The position numbers and the translations under genes are program-made. The notes under the pieces were generated by a model. That model had not been told where the DNA came from. It saw only the letters and a program-made list of their open reading frames with translations, and did no database searches. DNA of 52,342 bases from the NCBI GenBank assembly GCA_040391535.1, contig JBEBXQ010000012.1, positions 1 through 52,342 of the forward strand, given 5' to 3'. This DNA is from JBEBXQ01 sp040391535 (GTDB taxonomy: Bacteria; Bacteroidota; Bacteroidia; Cytophagales; Spirosomataceae). Of this stretch, positions 26,207 to 34,126 are shown one piece after another (position 1 is the stretch's first letter; every line of letters begins with the position of its first letter).

Positions 26207-26719
26207 ATGTATCTACCATTTGATGAAATTGATTTTGATGCCAGGCTCTGGATATACCAAACTGACCGTGTACTTACTGCTGATGAAGCTGGAACGCTGA
26301 ACGAAATGCTGAAAAGTGTTCTTAACGGTTGGGAAGCGCACGGAAAGGCACTAACGGCTTCAGGAAAATTATTTTTTAATCGTTTTGTCGTGATAGCTGT
26401 AGATGAATCAAAAGAAAGGCCGAGTGGCTGCTCTATTGATACTTCCGTGGGCTGGCTGAAAGAAATAGGTTTGAAAATGAATATCAGCTTTTTTGACCGC
26501 TCTCCGGCCTGGCTTGATGAATCCGGCACTGTTCACACCATTCCGTTAGCAGAGGTAAAGCAGGCTATAAAAAACGGGGTTATCAAAGACAATACCACAG
26601 TTTTCGATAATCTGGTGCAAACCAAAGCCCAATGGATGAACCGATGGAAAATTCCGGCCTCTAACAGCTGGATGAAAAAATACCTTAACGAAGCCAAGGT
26701 CAATAACGAAGAAGAATAA
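26207..26719 (+). CDS. Conserved Bacteroidota protein of unknown function
   Basis: 170 residues without signal peptide or membrane helix. I recognise the style of a Bacteroidota-conserved protein often labelled 'ABC transporter ATPase' in databases, but there is no Walker A or ABC signature in it, so that label is unsupported. Features: YLPFDEIDFDARLWIYQ at the N-terminus, a charged middle, and repeated tryptophans in the C-terminal part (QWMNRWKIPASNSWMKKYL). Divergent from mpl. Confidence 0.7.
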   Translation: MYLPFDEIDFDARLWIYQTDRVLTADEAGTLNEMLKSVLNGWEAHGKALTASGKLFFNRFVVIAVDESKERPSGCSIDTSVGWLKEIGLKMNISFFDRSPAWLDESGTVHTIPLAEVKQAIKNGVIKDNTTVFDNLVQTKAQWMNRWKIPASNSWMKKYLNEAKVNNEEE

Positions 26720-26757
26720 ATGACATTTGCCGGTATAATACGCACTTTCTGCTTTCA

Positions 26758-27000
26758 TTACTGATCAGTGGAAAGTGCTTTTGCTGAATACTGAATGAAA
26801 GCCTGAGAATAAGGCGGGAATGAATTTGTATTTTCTTCCTGTCCCTTTCGGGTAATGAGCCTTGTATAAGCACCTTCTAAAATGGCATCCTTCTCAATAC
26901 CCTGTCTCTCTTTGTAAAAGTCGCCTTTATATTCACAATTTATGAAAGCTATATAACATACTCCTATTCGCTTATTTAAACAGGATTGCGCAACTGTATA
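26758..27000 (-). pseudogene. Probable gene remnant (C-terminal fragment, no start codon)
   Basis: On the minus strand, 80 codons are open between a TAA at 27001-27003 and a TAA at 26758-26760, with coding-like composition (ending PPYSQAFIQYSAKALSTDQ, with a hydrophilic stretch EYKGDFYKERQGIEKDA). No ATG or GTG lies in frame to begin it. It looks like the 3' end of a gene that lost its front, lying just upstream of the RAYT gene. I do not recognise the family. Confidence 0.35.
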
Positions 27001-27072
27001 TTAAAAATATAATATAAAATCTTAATTTTATATTTATCGAACAACAACACACTATATCAAAGACACACACTT

Positions 27073-27510
27073 ATGCCTTTCGTAAAAATCTACATACATT
27101 TTGTATGGAGTACCAAAAACCGGTTTCCTTTTCTGAACAGCAAGGAATTACGGCTGAGAGTATGGAACCATATAAGGGAAAACGCTAAAGAAAAAGGAAT
27201 TTTTATCGATTTTGTCAGCGGGTATACCGACCATTGCCATTGCCTGGTATCGTTACGTACCGACCAGACTATTCAGAAAGTGATGCAATTAATTAAAGGT
27301 GAATCTTCATTCTGGATAAATAAGCATAACCTGACGGAGCAAAAATTTGACTGGCAGGATGAATACTTTGCAGTTTCAGTGTCAGAATCAGGGATCGACC
27401 GGGTTAGAGAATATATCAAAAATCAGGAAGTGCATCATGCAAGAAAAACATTTCAACAGGAATATGATGCCTTTATCAGCAAATATGGATTTGAAAAACA
27501 GAGGGGCTGA
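27073..27510 (+). CDS. RAYT / IS200-like (Y1, HUH) transposase
   Basis: Single-strand DNA transposase-like protein of 145 residues. The HUH motif HCHCLVS (about residues 56-62) and the catalytic tyrosine context REYIKNQEVHH (about 114-124) are both present, and the N-terminus VKIYIHFVWSTKNR is typical of the Bacteroidota clade. REP-associated tyrosine transposases mobilise or act on short palindromic repeats; several such palindromes follow directly (27524-27780). An AT-only 9-bp hairpin (27012-27033) precedes the gene. No tnpB is adjacent and complete, so a domesticated RAYT is more likely than a full IS605 element. Confidence 0.87.
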   Translation: MPFVKIYIHFVWSTKNRFPFLNSKELRLRVWNHIRENAKEKGIFIDFVSGYTDHCHCLVSLRTDQTIQKVMQLIKGESSFWINKHNLTEQKFDWQDEYFAVSVSESGIDRVREYIKNQEVHHARKTFQQEYDAFISKYGFEKQRG

Positions 27511-27523
27511 TTTCTATTTTATT

Positions 27524-27667
27524 CCTCCAGATGAATCTGGGGACAATTCATGCATCTGGAAACAATTTATAAATTCATTCTCTTATCCTCCAGATGAATC
27601 TGGAGGCAATTGATCAGGCTATCAATTAGAATGGATTTTAATCTATTTGGAGGTAATTGATCAGGCC
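27524..27667. repeat. REP-like repeats after the RAYT gene (CCAGATGAATCTGG family)
   Basis: Four imperfect direct units of the form ATnnATCTGGnnnCAATTnAT occur in 145 bp, near 27531, 27550, 27592 and 27640. Two lie in CCTCCAGA-TGAA-TCTGGAGG palindromes: a perfect one at 27587-27606 and a degenerate one at 27524-27543. A 19-nt sequence GGAGGCAATTGATCAGGCT (27602-27620) recurs with two changes at 27649-27667. Palindromes with a tetraloop next to a RAYT gene fit REP/BIME elements. Confidence 0.7.
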
Positions 27668-27710
27668 TTGGTATTTTCAAAAAATTCAAAATTGACATGA
27701 TGAATTAGAT

Positions 27711-27724
27711 TGGGTTTCAACCCA
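27711..27724. repeat. REP-like palindrome TGGGTTTCAACCCA
   Basis: TGGGTT-TC-AACCCA, a perfect short hairpin with the TTCA-type loop that mirrors the other palindromes in the cluster. Confidence 0.6.
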
Positions 27725-27757
27725 TTCCAATAATTATAAATCCAATGAAATGAATTA

Positions 27758-27777
27758 AAATGGATTTTAATCCATTT
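27758..27777. repeat. REP-like palindrome overlapping the rluF stop codon
   Basis: AAATGGATT-TT-AATCCATTT, a 9-bp perfect stem. Outer arms ATGAAATG (27745-27752) and CATTTCAT (27773-27780) extend the structure. The last codons of rluF (GDEMD and stop, from 27767) lie inside it, so it could also act as the terminator of rluF. Confidence 0.65.
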
Positions 27778-28507
27778 CATCACCTAACAGTGAACCTTCT
27801 TCTGTTTTGACTGATGCCGCAACTGCTTCATTAATCTCTTTCAACTCGTTTGCTGTCAGATTCCGCCATTTCCCTACCGGCAGGTTTTCCAGCGTAACGT
27901 TCATGATCCGGATACGTTTTAATTTTACCACTTTATAGCCCAGATATTCACACATCCGGCGGATCTGCCGGTTAAGTCCCTGCGTCAGAATAATGGTAAA
28001 AACATAAGCACTGTCTTTCCTGACAAAACATTTTTTGGTAACAGTATCAAGAATCGGCACTCCGTTACTCATTTTCTGAATAAAATCCGGACGAATGGGC
28101 TTATCCACCGTTACCACATATTCTTTTTCATGATTGTTACCGGCACGGAGGATCTTATTGACAATATCACCGTCACTGGTCAAAAAAATGAGTCCTTCTG
28201 AAGGTTTATCCAGACGGCCGATAGGAAAAATCCGCTCTTTATGTCGGATGAAATCAATGATATTTCCTTTGACATGCCGCTCCGTGGTACAGGTAATCCC
28301 CACAGGCTTGTTGAAAGCGATATACACACCCGCTTTTTTAACTTTGAGCGGCTTACCATTAATACGTACATCATCACCTTCCGTGGCTCTGTCGCCCATT
28401 ACGGCCACCTTCCCGTTTAAGGTAACCAGGCCCTGCTCTACCAGCTTGTCCGCTTCCCTGCGGGAGCAAAAACCGGTTTCACTGATAAATTTATTAATGC
28501 GGATCAA
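27767..28507 (-). CDS. rluF: 23S rRNA pseudouridine synthase, RluF-like
   Basis: Isomerises a uridine in 23S rRNA (U2604 in E. coli). 246 residues: an N-terminal S4 RNA-binding domain (IRINKFISETGFCSRREADKL) and an RsuA/RluB-type catalytic domain with the key aspartate in FPIGRLDKPSEGLIF; the later LTQGLNRQIRRMCEYLGY and RIRIMNVTLENLPVG closely match RluF. The start is TTG at 28507; the frame continues upstream for more than 20 codons (reading ...YVLPLRFIGKSVRTNNGKK) without an ATG, so the true start could be slightly upstream at a rare codon. The C-terminal end lies inside a REP-like palindrome. Confidence 0.9.
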   Translation of the reverse strand: MIRINKFISETGFCSRREADKLVEQGLVTLNGKVAVMGDRATEGDDVRINGKPLKVKKAGVYIAFNKPVGITCTTERHVKGNIIDFIRHKERIFPIGRLDKPSEGLIFLTSDGDIVNKILRAGNNHEKEYVVTVDKPIRPDFIQKMSNGVPILDTVTKKCFVRKDSAYVFTIILTQGLNRQIRRMCEYLGYKVVKLKRIRIMNVTLENLPVGKWRNLTANELKEINEAVAASVKTEEGSLLGDEMD

Positions 28508-28876
28508 CTTTTTGCCGTTATTCGTTCTAACAGATTTTCCAATAAACCTTAAAGGTAAAACATAATCCTCAATTACGTTTATTTCAGAATAGCAATGAGT
28601 AACCGGAAGGCCTGTCGTCAGGTTAAATCAAAAAATAATTTAGAGCGAAAGGCTGCTACACTATTTCTTCTACAAGAATCAATAAATGAACAAATTATAA
28701 CAAAATCCGTTTTTTTTTCTATTCTAAGCCAACCTTTATGTAAAAAAATGCATCTTGCAATTGACCAAATGCCATTATTATGTAAACTGATATGTAAATA
28801 AGAATTTACACAATCAACATTATCGCAACCAAAACGATTAACAATCCCTGACACTCAATTCCGACATATTTCTTGC
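28508..28876. other. AT-rich intergenic region with divergent promoters
   Basis: About 370 bp between rluF and the DUF4249 operon. It is A/T-rich with a T9 run near 28709 and should hold both promoters. A 68-codon frame at 28595-28801 exists but lacks any supporting feature. I see no structured RNA. Confidence 0.4.
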
Positions 28877-29812
28877 ATGAAAGTATTCTTTTCAGTTATT
28901 ATCACCGCTCTTATTCCTGTCTGCTTATTCCTCGGCTGTATGGGTAAAGACATTAACATTAACCTCCCCTATTCCGGAGACAAACTGGTTGTTTACAGTC
29001 AATTATCGCCAGAAACTCCTGTCACTGTATTGTTGAGCAAATCATTTAATCCGGTGGGCGCACTTCCTGAAAACCTGAAAGTGAGTGGTGCGGAAGTATG
29101 GTTGGTGAAAGACGGAAAGCCATTGATACAACTTACAGAAACCGAACAGCCGGGAGAATATACTTGTGACAGCCTTCCTGAAGCAGGGCCTTCCTATCAG
29201 ATAATTGCCAAAGCTACAGGATTACCGGAGGCCGTTTCCGAGCCGGTTATTCTTCCGGATCTTCTTCAAACCCTGCGCTATGAACATACCAAAGACAAGG
29301 GAGGATCTATTAATAATTTCATACCACAGGATGAGTTCAAAGTATGGCTGAATCCGAACAATGAACCTGACGATAATTATTATTTATTCGGCTTACGTGC
29401 TGTTTTTGACGAACCGCATTTTAGTCAGTCCTGGCCATCTGTAGACAATACCACCATGAACGAAGCAGAGTGCAGCACAGATGGGGGGAGAACCCGGGGA
29501 GAAATTAGTTATAGCTATTATCTGATCAAGGGTTCCTGTCTTCCGGGAAACAATTTACCCCTAAAAATCTATTTGCAAACAGCCCGGGCTCTATGGGTTA
29601 ATAATGCTATTGAATATGAAAGAGTAAAAGGAATTGAAATCATTGCCGGTAAAGTAACCAGGGAGATTTTTGACCTTCAAAAAGCCAATAACCGAAATCC
29701 GGAAGGATTGGACCTGCTCGTCACAGCGCCACAGATCTACCATTCCAACATCCAGGATGGATATGGCCTGGTCACCGCTTCCAATGATTTTATAATATCA
29801 ATCCCCGAATAA
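28877..29812 (+). CDS. DUF4249-family lipoprotein
   Basis: 311-residue predicted outer-membrane lipoprotein; the signal ends in LFLGC with Cys at residue 21. The DUF4249 features are the beta-sandwich-like N-terminal half (LVVYSQLSPETPVTVLLSKSFNP, AEVWLVKDGKPLIQLTE) and a C-terminal half with C...GEISYSYYL. In Bacteroidota, DUF4249 genes almost always partner a TonB-dependent receptor; here the receptor's ATG overlaps the stop (TAATG, 1-nt overlap), so the pair is translationally coupled. The cargo is unknown. Confidence 0.88.
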   Translation: MKVFFSVIITALIPVCLFLGCMGKDININLPYSGDKLVVYSQLSPETPVTVLLSKSFNPVGALPENLKVSGAEVWLVKDGKPLIQLTETEQPGEYTCDSLPEAGPSYQIIAKATGLPEAVSEPVILPDLLQTLRYEHTKDKGGSINNFIPQDEFKVWLNPNNEPDDNYYLFGLRAVFDEPHFSQSWPSVDNTTMNEAECSTDGGRTRGEISYSYYLIKGSCLPGNNLPLKIYLQTARALWVNNAIEYERVKGIEIIAGKVTREIFDLQKANNRNPEGLDLLVTAPQIYHSNIQDGYGLVTASNDFIISIPE

Positions 29813-32118
29813 TGCGCTTATCCTGTCTGATTATATTCCTGTTTATTTCGATCGCTGCTTCATCACAAACCAGAACAGCCTATGGTACGGTGCGGGATGA
29901 TGCCTCAGGTGAATACCTGATTGGTGCCTATGTAGTAGATACGCTGACCGGACAAGGCGTTGCTACCAATCACTATGGGTTTTTCAGTGTGCCTCTGTCC
30001 GGCAACACGGTACTGAGGATCAGTTATGTGGGTTATGAAACACTTGTACTGGACACCTTCGCCACTTTTCCTCTTGACCTACGATTGCAACCCACAGAGC
30101 TAGACAACGTAATCGTAAGGGAAAAGCGTCGCCTGTCTGTTCCTACTGGCTATCTGCAGATTCCCATTCAGCAGATTAAGTCCATGCCTTCGCTTATGGG
30201 TGAAGCCGATATCCTCAAAGCCCTGAGTCTGACACCCGGTGTATCGGCCGGCATGGACGGCAGTGCAGGGATTTATGTCCGTGGAGGCACACCCGATCAG
30301 ACGCTGATGCTGCTTGATGACGTGCCGGTATACAACGTCACACATCTGGCAGGCTTCTTTTCGGTATTCAATCCCAATTCTATCAAGTCGGTCGAGCTGT
30401 ATAAAGGAGCATTCCCTGCCCGCTTCGGCGGAAGGCTTGCCGCCGTAACCGAGCTGACCATGCGAGAAGGGAACAACCAGAAGTTCAGCGGAGAAGTGGG
30501 CCTGGGCCTGCTCAATCAAAACCTCACGCTGGAAGGCCCTCTCCTCAAAAACAAAGCGTCATTTATCATTTCCGGGCGAGTATCCACACTAGGTATTACC
30601 GAGCTTCTCCAGTTCAACAGAAAGAAGGAATCAGGCGAAGCGTTCCGGTATAATTTTTATGACCTCAATGCCAAAGTCAATTTTCAGCTCAGTAATAAAG
30701 ACCAGCTTTTCCTGAGTTTTTATGGCGGCAATGACAAGTTTTCCTATACCGAATGGAGAGGCCGGAACACTGATCATGACTCAGAAACCCTGGCAGGCAA
30801 TTATTGGGGTAACCGCACGGCCAGCCTGCGGTATAACAGGATTATGTCTGAAAAGCTTTTTGCACGGGCCACCCTTATTTACTCCTTTTACGACAGCGCG
30901 TTTGAAAACCGCATGGAGGAAAACACTCCGGCAGAACAGAGTCACTTTTTCAGGCGTACCCGGGCCAGTGTGGAAGATATGGGTGGGAAGTTTCATCTCG
31001 AATACTTTCCTACCCCGGGGTTCAGGGTAAAGGCAGGAGCGGACCTGATCCAGCACTATTTCCGGCCGTTCATCAGTGAGACCAATTACACCATTGAAAG
31101 CCCCGCTGCATCCCGCACCCGCTTTCAGGCTTTTCAGGCCGATGCTTATATAGACGCAGATATACACCTGACCGAAAAAATACAGATGAACGCCGGCTTG
31201 CGCTACAGCTCCTACCTGCTCAAAGACCGGAGTTTCCATAATCCTGAACCCCGGATAGGCCTTACCTGGCAGTTGCCGGCTAACTGGACTGCCAAAGGGG
31301 GCTATTCAATCATGAACCAGTACCTGCATCTGTTGTCTAATACCACCGCAGGTTTCGGCTTTGACGCGTGGTTACCGGCCACATCCCTTGCGGTGCCGTC
31401 ACGGGCTGAGCAGTTCTCCGTCGGGATCGTCAAAAACTGGGAAAAGCACGGCCTGGAGCTGTCACTGGAAGGTTACGTAAAATCCATGAACCACCTGATC
31501 GACTACCCGGAAGGCACCAGCTTTACCGATATGCTCGCCGATTCATGGGAGCAGATTATTTCAAAAAACGGCATGGGACGTGCCAAAGGAATTGAACTGA
31601 TGCTGCGCAAAGACACCGGAAAGCTCAATGGCTGGATCTCCTACACTCTTTCCAACAGCGAACGGAAGTTTGAGGATATCAACGGAGGTGCCTGGTTTCC
31701 GATGAAGTATGACCGCAGGCACAATCTGTCGGTCACGGGCGCTCTGACGCTTTCTCCCAAATGGAAAATCAGCAGTACTTTCGTCTACCAGACCGGCCAC
31801 GCTGTTACTTTACCGGATGCAGCCTATATCATTACCGGGGATCCGTCCAATACTCTGAGGTTTGTCTATAGTCAAAGAAACAGCGGCAGAATGCCCGATT
31901 ACCACCGGCTGGACATCGGGGCAACGCGTACCATTACTACCGCCAAAGGAAACACAAGACAGCTTAATATCGGATTTTACAATGTATATAACCGCAGTAA
32001 TCCGTTGTATCTGGATTTCAAACCTGTATGGCAAAATGGTAATGTCACCTCTATTCAGACCAAACAGTACTCATTGTTTCCGGTTTTACCTTATATTAAT
32101 TATTCCGTTAAATTTTAA
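29812..32118 (+). CDS. TonB-dependent receptor with N-terminal carboxypeptidase-like domain
   Basis: Outer-membrane receptor of 768 residues. Signal peptide (SCLIIFLFISIAASSQ), a carboxypeptidase-regulatory-like domain (GTVRDDASGEYLIGAYV...LRISYVGYETLVLD), a plug (IYVRGGTPDQTLMLLDDVPVYN, then VELYKGAFPARFGGRLAAVTEL) and a 22-strand barrel ending YINYSVKF. The short size and coupling to DUF4249 suggest a dedicated siderophore- or peptide-like transporter rather than a SusC glycan receptor. Same operon as the small barrel gene 11 nt downstream. Confidence 0.93.
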   Translation: MRLSCLIIFLFISIAASSQTRTAYGTVRDDASGEYLIGAYVVDTLTGQGVATNHYGFFSVPLSGNTVLRISYVGYETLVLDTFATFPLDLRLQPTELDNVIVREKRRLSVPTGYLQIPIQQIKSMPSLMGEADILKALSLTPGVSAGMDGSAGIYVRGGTPDQTLMLLDDVPVYNVTHLAGFFSVFNPNSIKSVELYKGAFPARFGGRLAAVTELTMREGNNQKFSGEVGLGLLNQNLTLEGPLLKNKASFIISGRVSTLGITELLQFNRKKESGEAFRYNFYDLNAKVNFQLSNKDQLFLSFYGGNDKFSYTEWRGRNTDHDSETLAGNYWGNRTASLRYNRIMSEKLFARATLIYSFYDSAFENRMEENTPAEQSHFFRRTRASVEDMGGKFHLEYFPTPGFRVKAGADLIQHYFRPFISETNYTIESPAASRTRFQAFQADAYIDADIHLTEKIQMNAGLRYSSYLLKDRSFHNPEPRIGLTWQLPANWTAKGGYSIMNQYLHLLSNTTAGFGFDAWLPATSLAVPSRAEQFSVGIVKNWEKHGLELSLEGYVKSMNHLIDYPEGTSFTDMLADSWEQIISKNGMGRAKGIELMLRKDTGKLNGWISYTLSNSERKFEDINGGAWFPMKYDRRHNLSVTGALTLSPKWKISSTFVYQTGHAVTLPDAAYIITGDPSNTLRFVYSQRNSGRMPDYHRLDIGATRTITTAKGNTRQLNIGFYNVYNRSNPLYLDFKPVWQNGNVTSIQTKQYSLFPVLPYINYSVKF

Positions 32119-32129
32119 TCTGACCAGCC

Positions 32130-32747
32130 ATGTCACGACTTACCCATGCATTCGCATTTCTCATTTCAACCATGCTGCTTGCACAAACAGCAAGCGCTCA
32201 GATGATTTCGGCCTCCGGCACTTATTCTGATAAAAAATACGACACCCAGCTACGAAAGGGCAGCCTGATGGTCAACCTGAACGGCTCGGTTAGCTACATT
32301 AATAATCCTACCGAGAAAAGTATGCAATACAATGCTACTCCACAATTCGGTTATCTATTTGCAAATCGACTGGCAGCCGGAATACATTTTTCCTTTGGAA
32401 AAGACACTTACTATAAAGCTGGTGGTACAGCAGGACCTGAAAAAGTGCCCTTAAATACCTTCTCACAGGAAGCTTTTGTACGGTATTATATAACTTCTCT
32501 ACGAGTGAAGCCATTCATACAGGCAACTGCAGGTGGCAACCATTATAAATCAACCAATATCAAAGGAGAAGAAGTTAAAGACTATGCATTCACAGGTAGC
32601 GGGGCAGTCGGGCTGAGTTTTTTTATCAGTCCAAAATTCTCGGTAGAAGCCATGTATAACCAACGGTTTCTGAAAGAGGGACTGGAATATGGAGAATTAA
32701 AAAATCGCCATATCCGTATCGGCGTTTCGTATTTTATCGGCAGATAA
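32130..32747 (+). CDS. Small outer-membrane beta-barrel protein
   Basis: 205 residues with signal peptide (FAFLISTMLLAQTASAQ) and strand-like repeats (GYLFANRLAAGIHFSFG, FVRYYITSLRVKPFIQATAGG, GAVGLSFFISPKFSVEAMYN), ending in HIRIGVSYFIGR as expected for a barrel. No function is assignable. It starts 11 nt after the TonB receptor and probably completes the DUF4249 operon, perhaps as an accessory of the uptake complex. Confidence 0.75.
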   Translation: MSRLTHAFAFLISTMLLAQTASAQMISASGTYSDKKYDTQLRKGSLMVNLNGSVSYINNPTEKSMQYNATPQFGYLFANRLAAGIHFSFGKDTYYKAGGTAGPEKVPLNTFSQEAFVRYYITSLRVKPFIQATAGGNHYKSTNIKGEEVKDYAFTGSGAVGLSFFISPKFSVEAMYNQRFLKEGLEYGELKNRHIRIGVSYFIGR

Positions 32748-32904
32748 AACAGGCATGACTTAACACAGAGATGAATTTCAAATGGCAGGTTTCAAAGTGA
32801 AAACAGGTATTTCGCAAGGAAATATTTTCCGGAACCTGCCTTGTCTGCTTGCGGTCAGATCAGTGGTGGGGTCAGTTAGCCGTGAAAACGATGATAACAA
32901 TAAT

Positions 32905-33459
32905 CTAATTCAGGGTGGGATCAACCGGGTAGTGCGCGATGGACCGGTATTCCCCACCCATTTGCCGTAAAATTTCCCTCCAGAAACTGCCTGCGGGTGT
33001 GGTAAACAGAAAATCAGCGTCGGTAGTCGTGACAATCCAGGCCTTCTGCTCCAGTTCATCCTTCAGCTGCTCTTCTCCCCAACCCGAATACCCGGCAAAA
33101 AAACGGATTTCATCAGTACCTATCTGGTTCAGGTTCAGACATGTTTTCACCTGTTCAAAATCTCCGCCCCAGTATAAATTCTCTTTTATAAGCACACCGT
33201 TACTGATCAGATCGGGCCGGCGATGCAAAAAATGAAGGGTGTTATTCTCCACCGGTCCGCCCAGAAACAACGGAAAGTCGTGGTAAATATCTTCATCCAG
33301 CACATCTCCCAGCTTCAGTTGTGTTTCCTGATTCACCACCAAACCAAAAGCTCCCAGTTCGTTGGATTCGCAAAGAAATACGACACTCCGCTCAAAATTC
33401 GGATCTCCCAGAAAAGGTTCTGCAATCAGAAAATCACCTTTACTTACTTCACGCTTCAT
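32905..33459 (-). CDS. YqgE/AlgH family protein
   Basis: 184-residue UPF0301 protein. Family hallmarks: KGDFLIAEPFLGDPNFERSVVFLCE at the start, FGLVVNQ, PLFLGGPVENNTLHFLH, and RFFAGYSGWGEEQLKDELEQKAW. The biochemical role of the family is not established; AlgH affects alginate gene expression in Pseudomonas. Divergent from the gamma-carbonic-anhydrase gene, with about 147 bp of AT-rich promoter region between. Confidence 0.93.
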   Translation of the reverse strand: MKREVSKGDFLIAEPFLGDPNFERSVVFLCESNELGAFGLVVNQETQLKLGDVLDEDIYHDFPLFLGGPVENNTLHFLHRRPDLISNGVLIKENLYWGGDFEQVKTCLNLNQIGTDEIRFFAGYSGWGEEQLKDELEQKAWIVTTTDADFLFTTPAGSFWREILRQMGGEYRSIAHYPVDPTLN

Positions 33460-33606
33460 GACCTGTTCGCTTTTAATTCACCACCGTTTCAAATAGCTAA
33501 ATTTAACAATTTTTCCAAAAACTGCCACCTGCTTATTAAATTTATCACAAATTATCAAAAAGGGATTTAATTTCGCCGGTCTTATTAAAATCATAAACTC
33601 CTGCAA

Positions 33607-34125
33607 ATGGCTCTTATACTACCTGTACATGGTATTACACCTACCACCGGCGAACATAGCTGGATCGCTCCTAATGCCACACTGGTTGGTAATATTAAAA
33701 TGGGAGATTACTGTACCGTATGGTTCAACGCCGTGGTAAGAGGCGATGTAAACAGCATTGAGATCGGGCATCATACCAATATTCAGGACGGTGTGGTGAT
33801 CCATTGTACTTATCAGAAATTTAAAACTGTTATCGGCAATCATGTATCCATCGGGCATAACGCCATTGTTCACGGCTGTACGGTACACGATCACGTGCTG
33901 ATTGGCATGGGCGCTATCATCATGGATGGCGCGGTAGTGGGTGAAGGTTCTATTATAGCCGCGGGTGCGATTGTCACACAAGGGACTCAGATTCCGCCGG
34001 GCTCCATTTATGCGGGTAACCCTGCCCGGTTTCTGAAGCATACCAGTCAGGATCATAAAGAGATGATCGAAAGAACGGCCAGAAACTATATTACTTATTC
34101 AGGATGGTTTAAGGAAGAACAGTGA
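33607..34125 (+). CDS. Gamma-carbonic-anhydrase family protein (YrdA/PaaY-like)
   Basis: 172 residues of left-handed beta-helix hexapeptide repeats (VWFNAVVRGDVNSIEIG, NIQDGVVIH, VLIGMGAIIMDGAVV, GAIVTQGTQIPPGS). The three zinc-ligand histidines of the family are present at about 66, 84 and 89. Members may be carbonic anhydrases or thioesterase-type relatives; activity here is not certain. Its stop lies one base from the stop of the convergent VWA-like gene, so no dedicated terminator fits between. Confidence 0.9.
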   Translation: MALILPVHGITPTTGEHSWIAPNATLVGNIKMGDYCTVWFNAVVRGDVNSIEIGHHTNIQDGVVIHCTYQKFKTVIGNHVSIGHNAIVHGCTVHDHVLIGMGAIIMDGAVVGEGSIIAAGAIVTQGTQIPPGSIYAGNPARFLKHTSQDHKEMIERTARNYITYSGWFKEEQ

Positions 34126-34126
34126 T

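Noticed and set aside
26207..26719. 'ABC transporter ATPase' label for this conserved gene
   Set aside because: The protein has no Walker A, Walker B or ABC signature, so the label is not supported by its sequence.
28595..28801. 68-codon frame in the rluF-DUF4249 gap
   Set aside because: No recognisable start signal, no family resemblance, AT-rich region expected to hold promoters.
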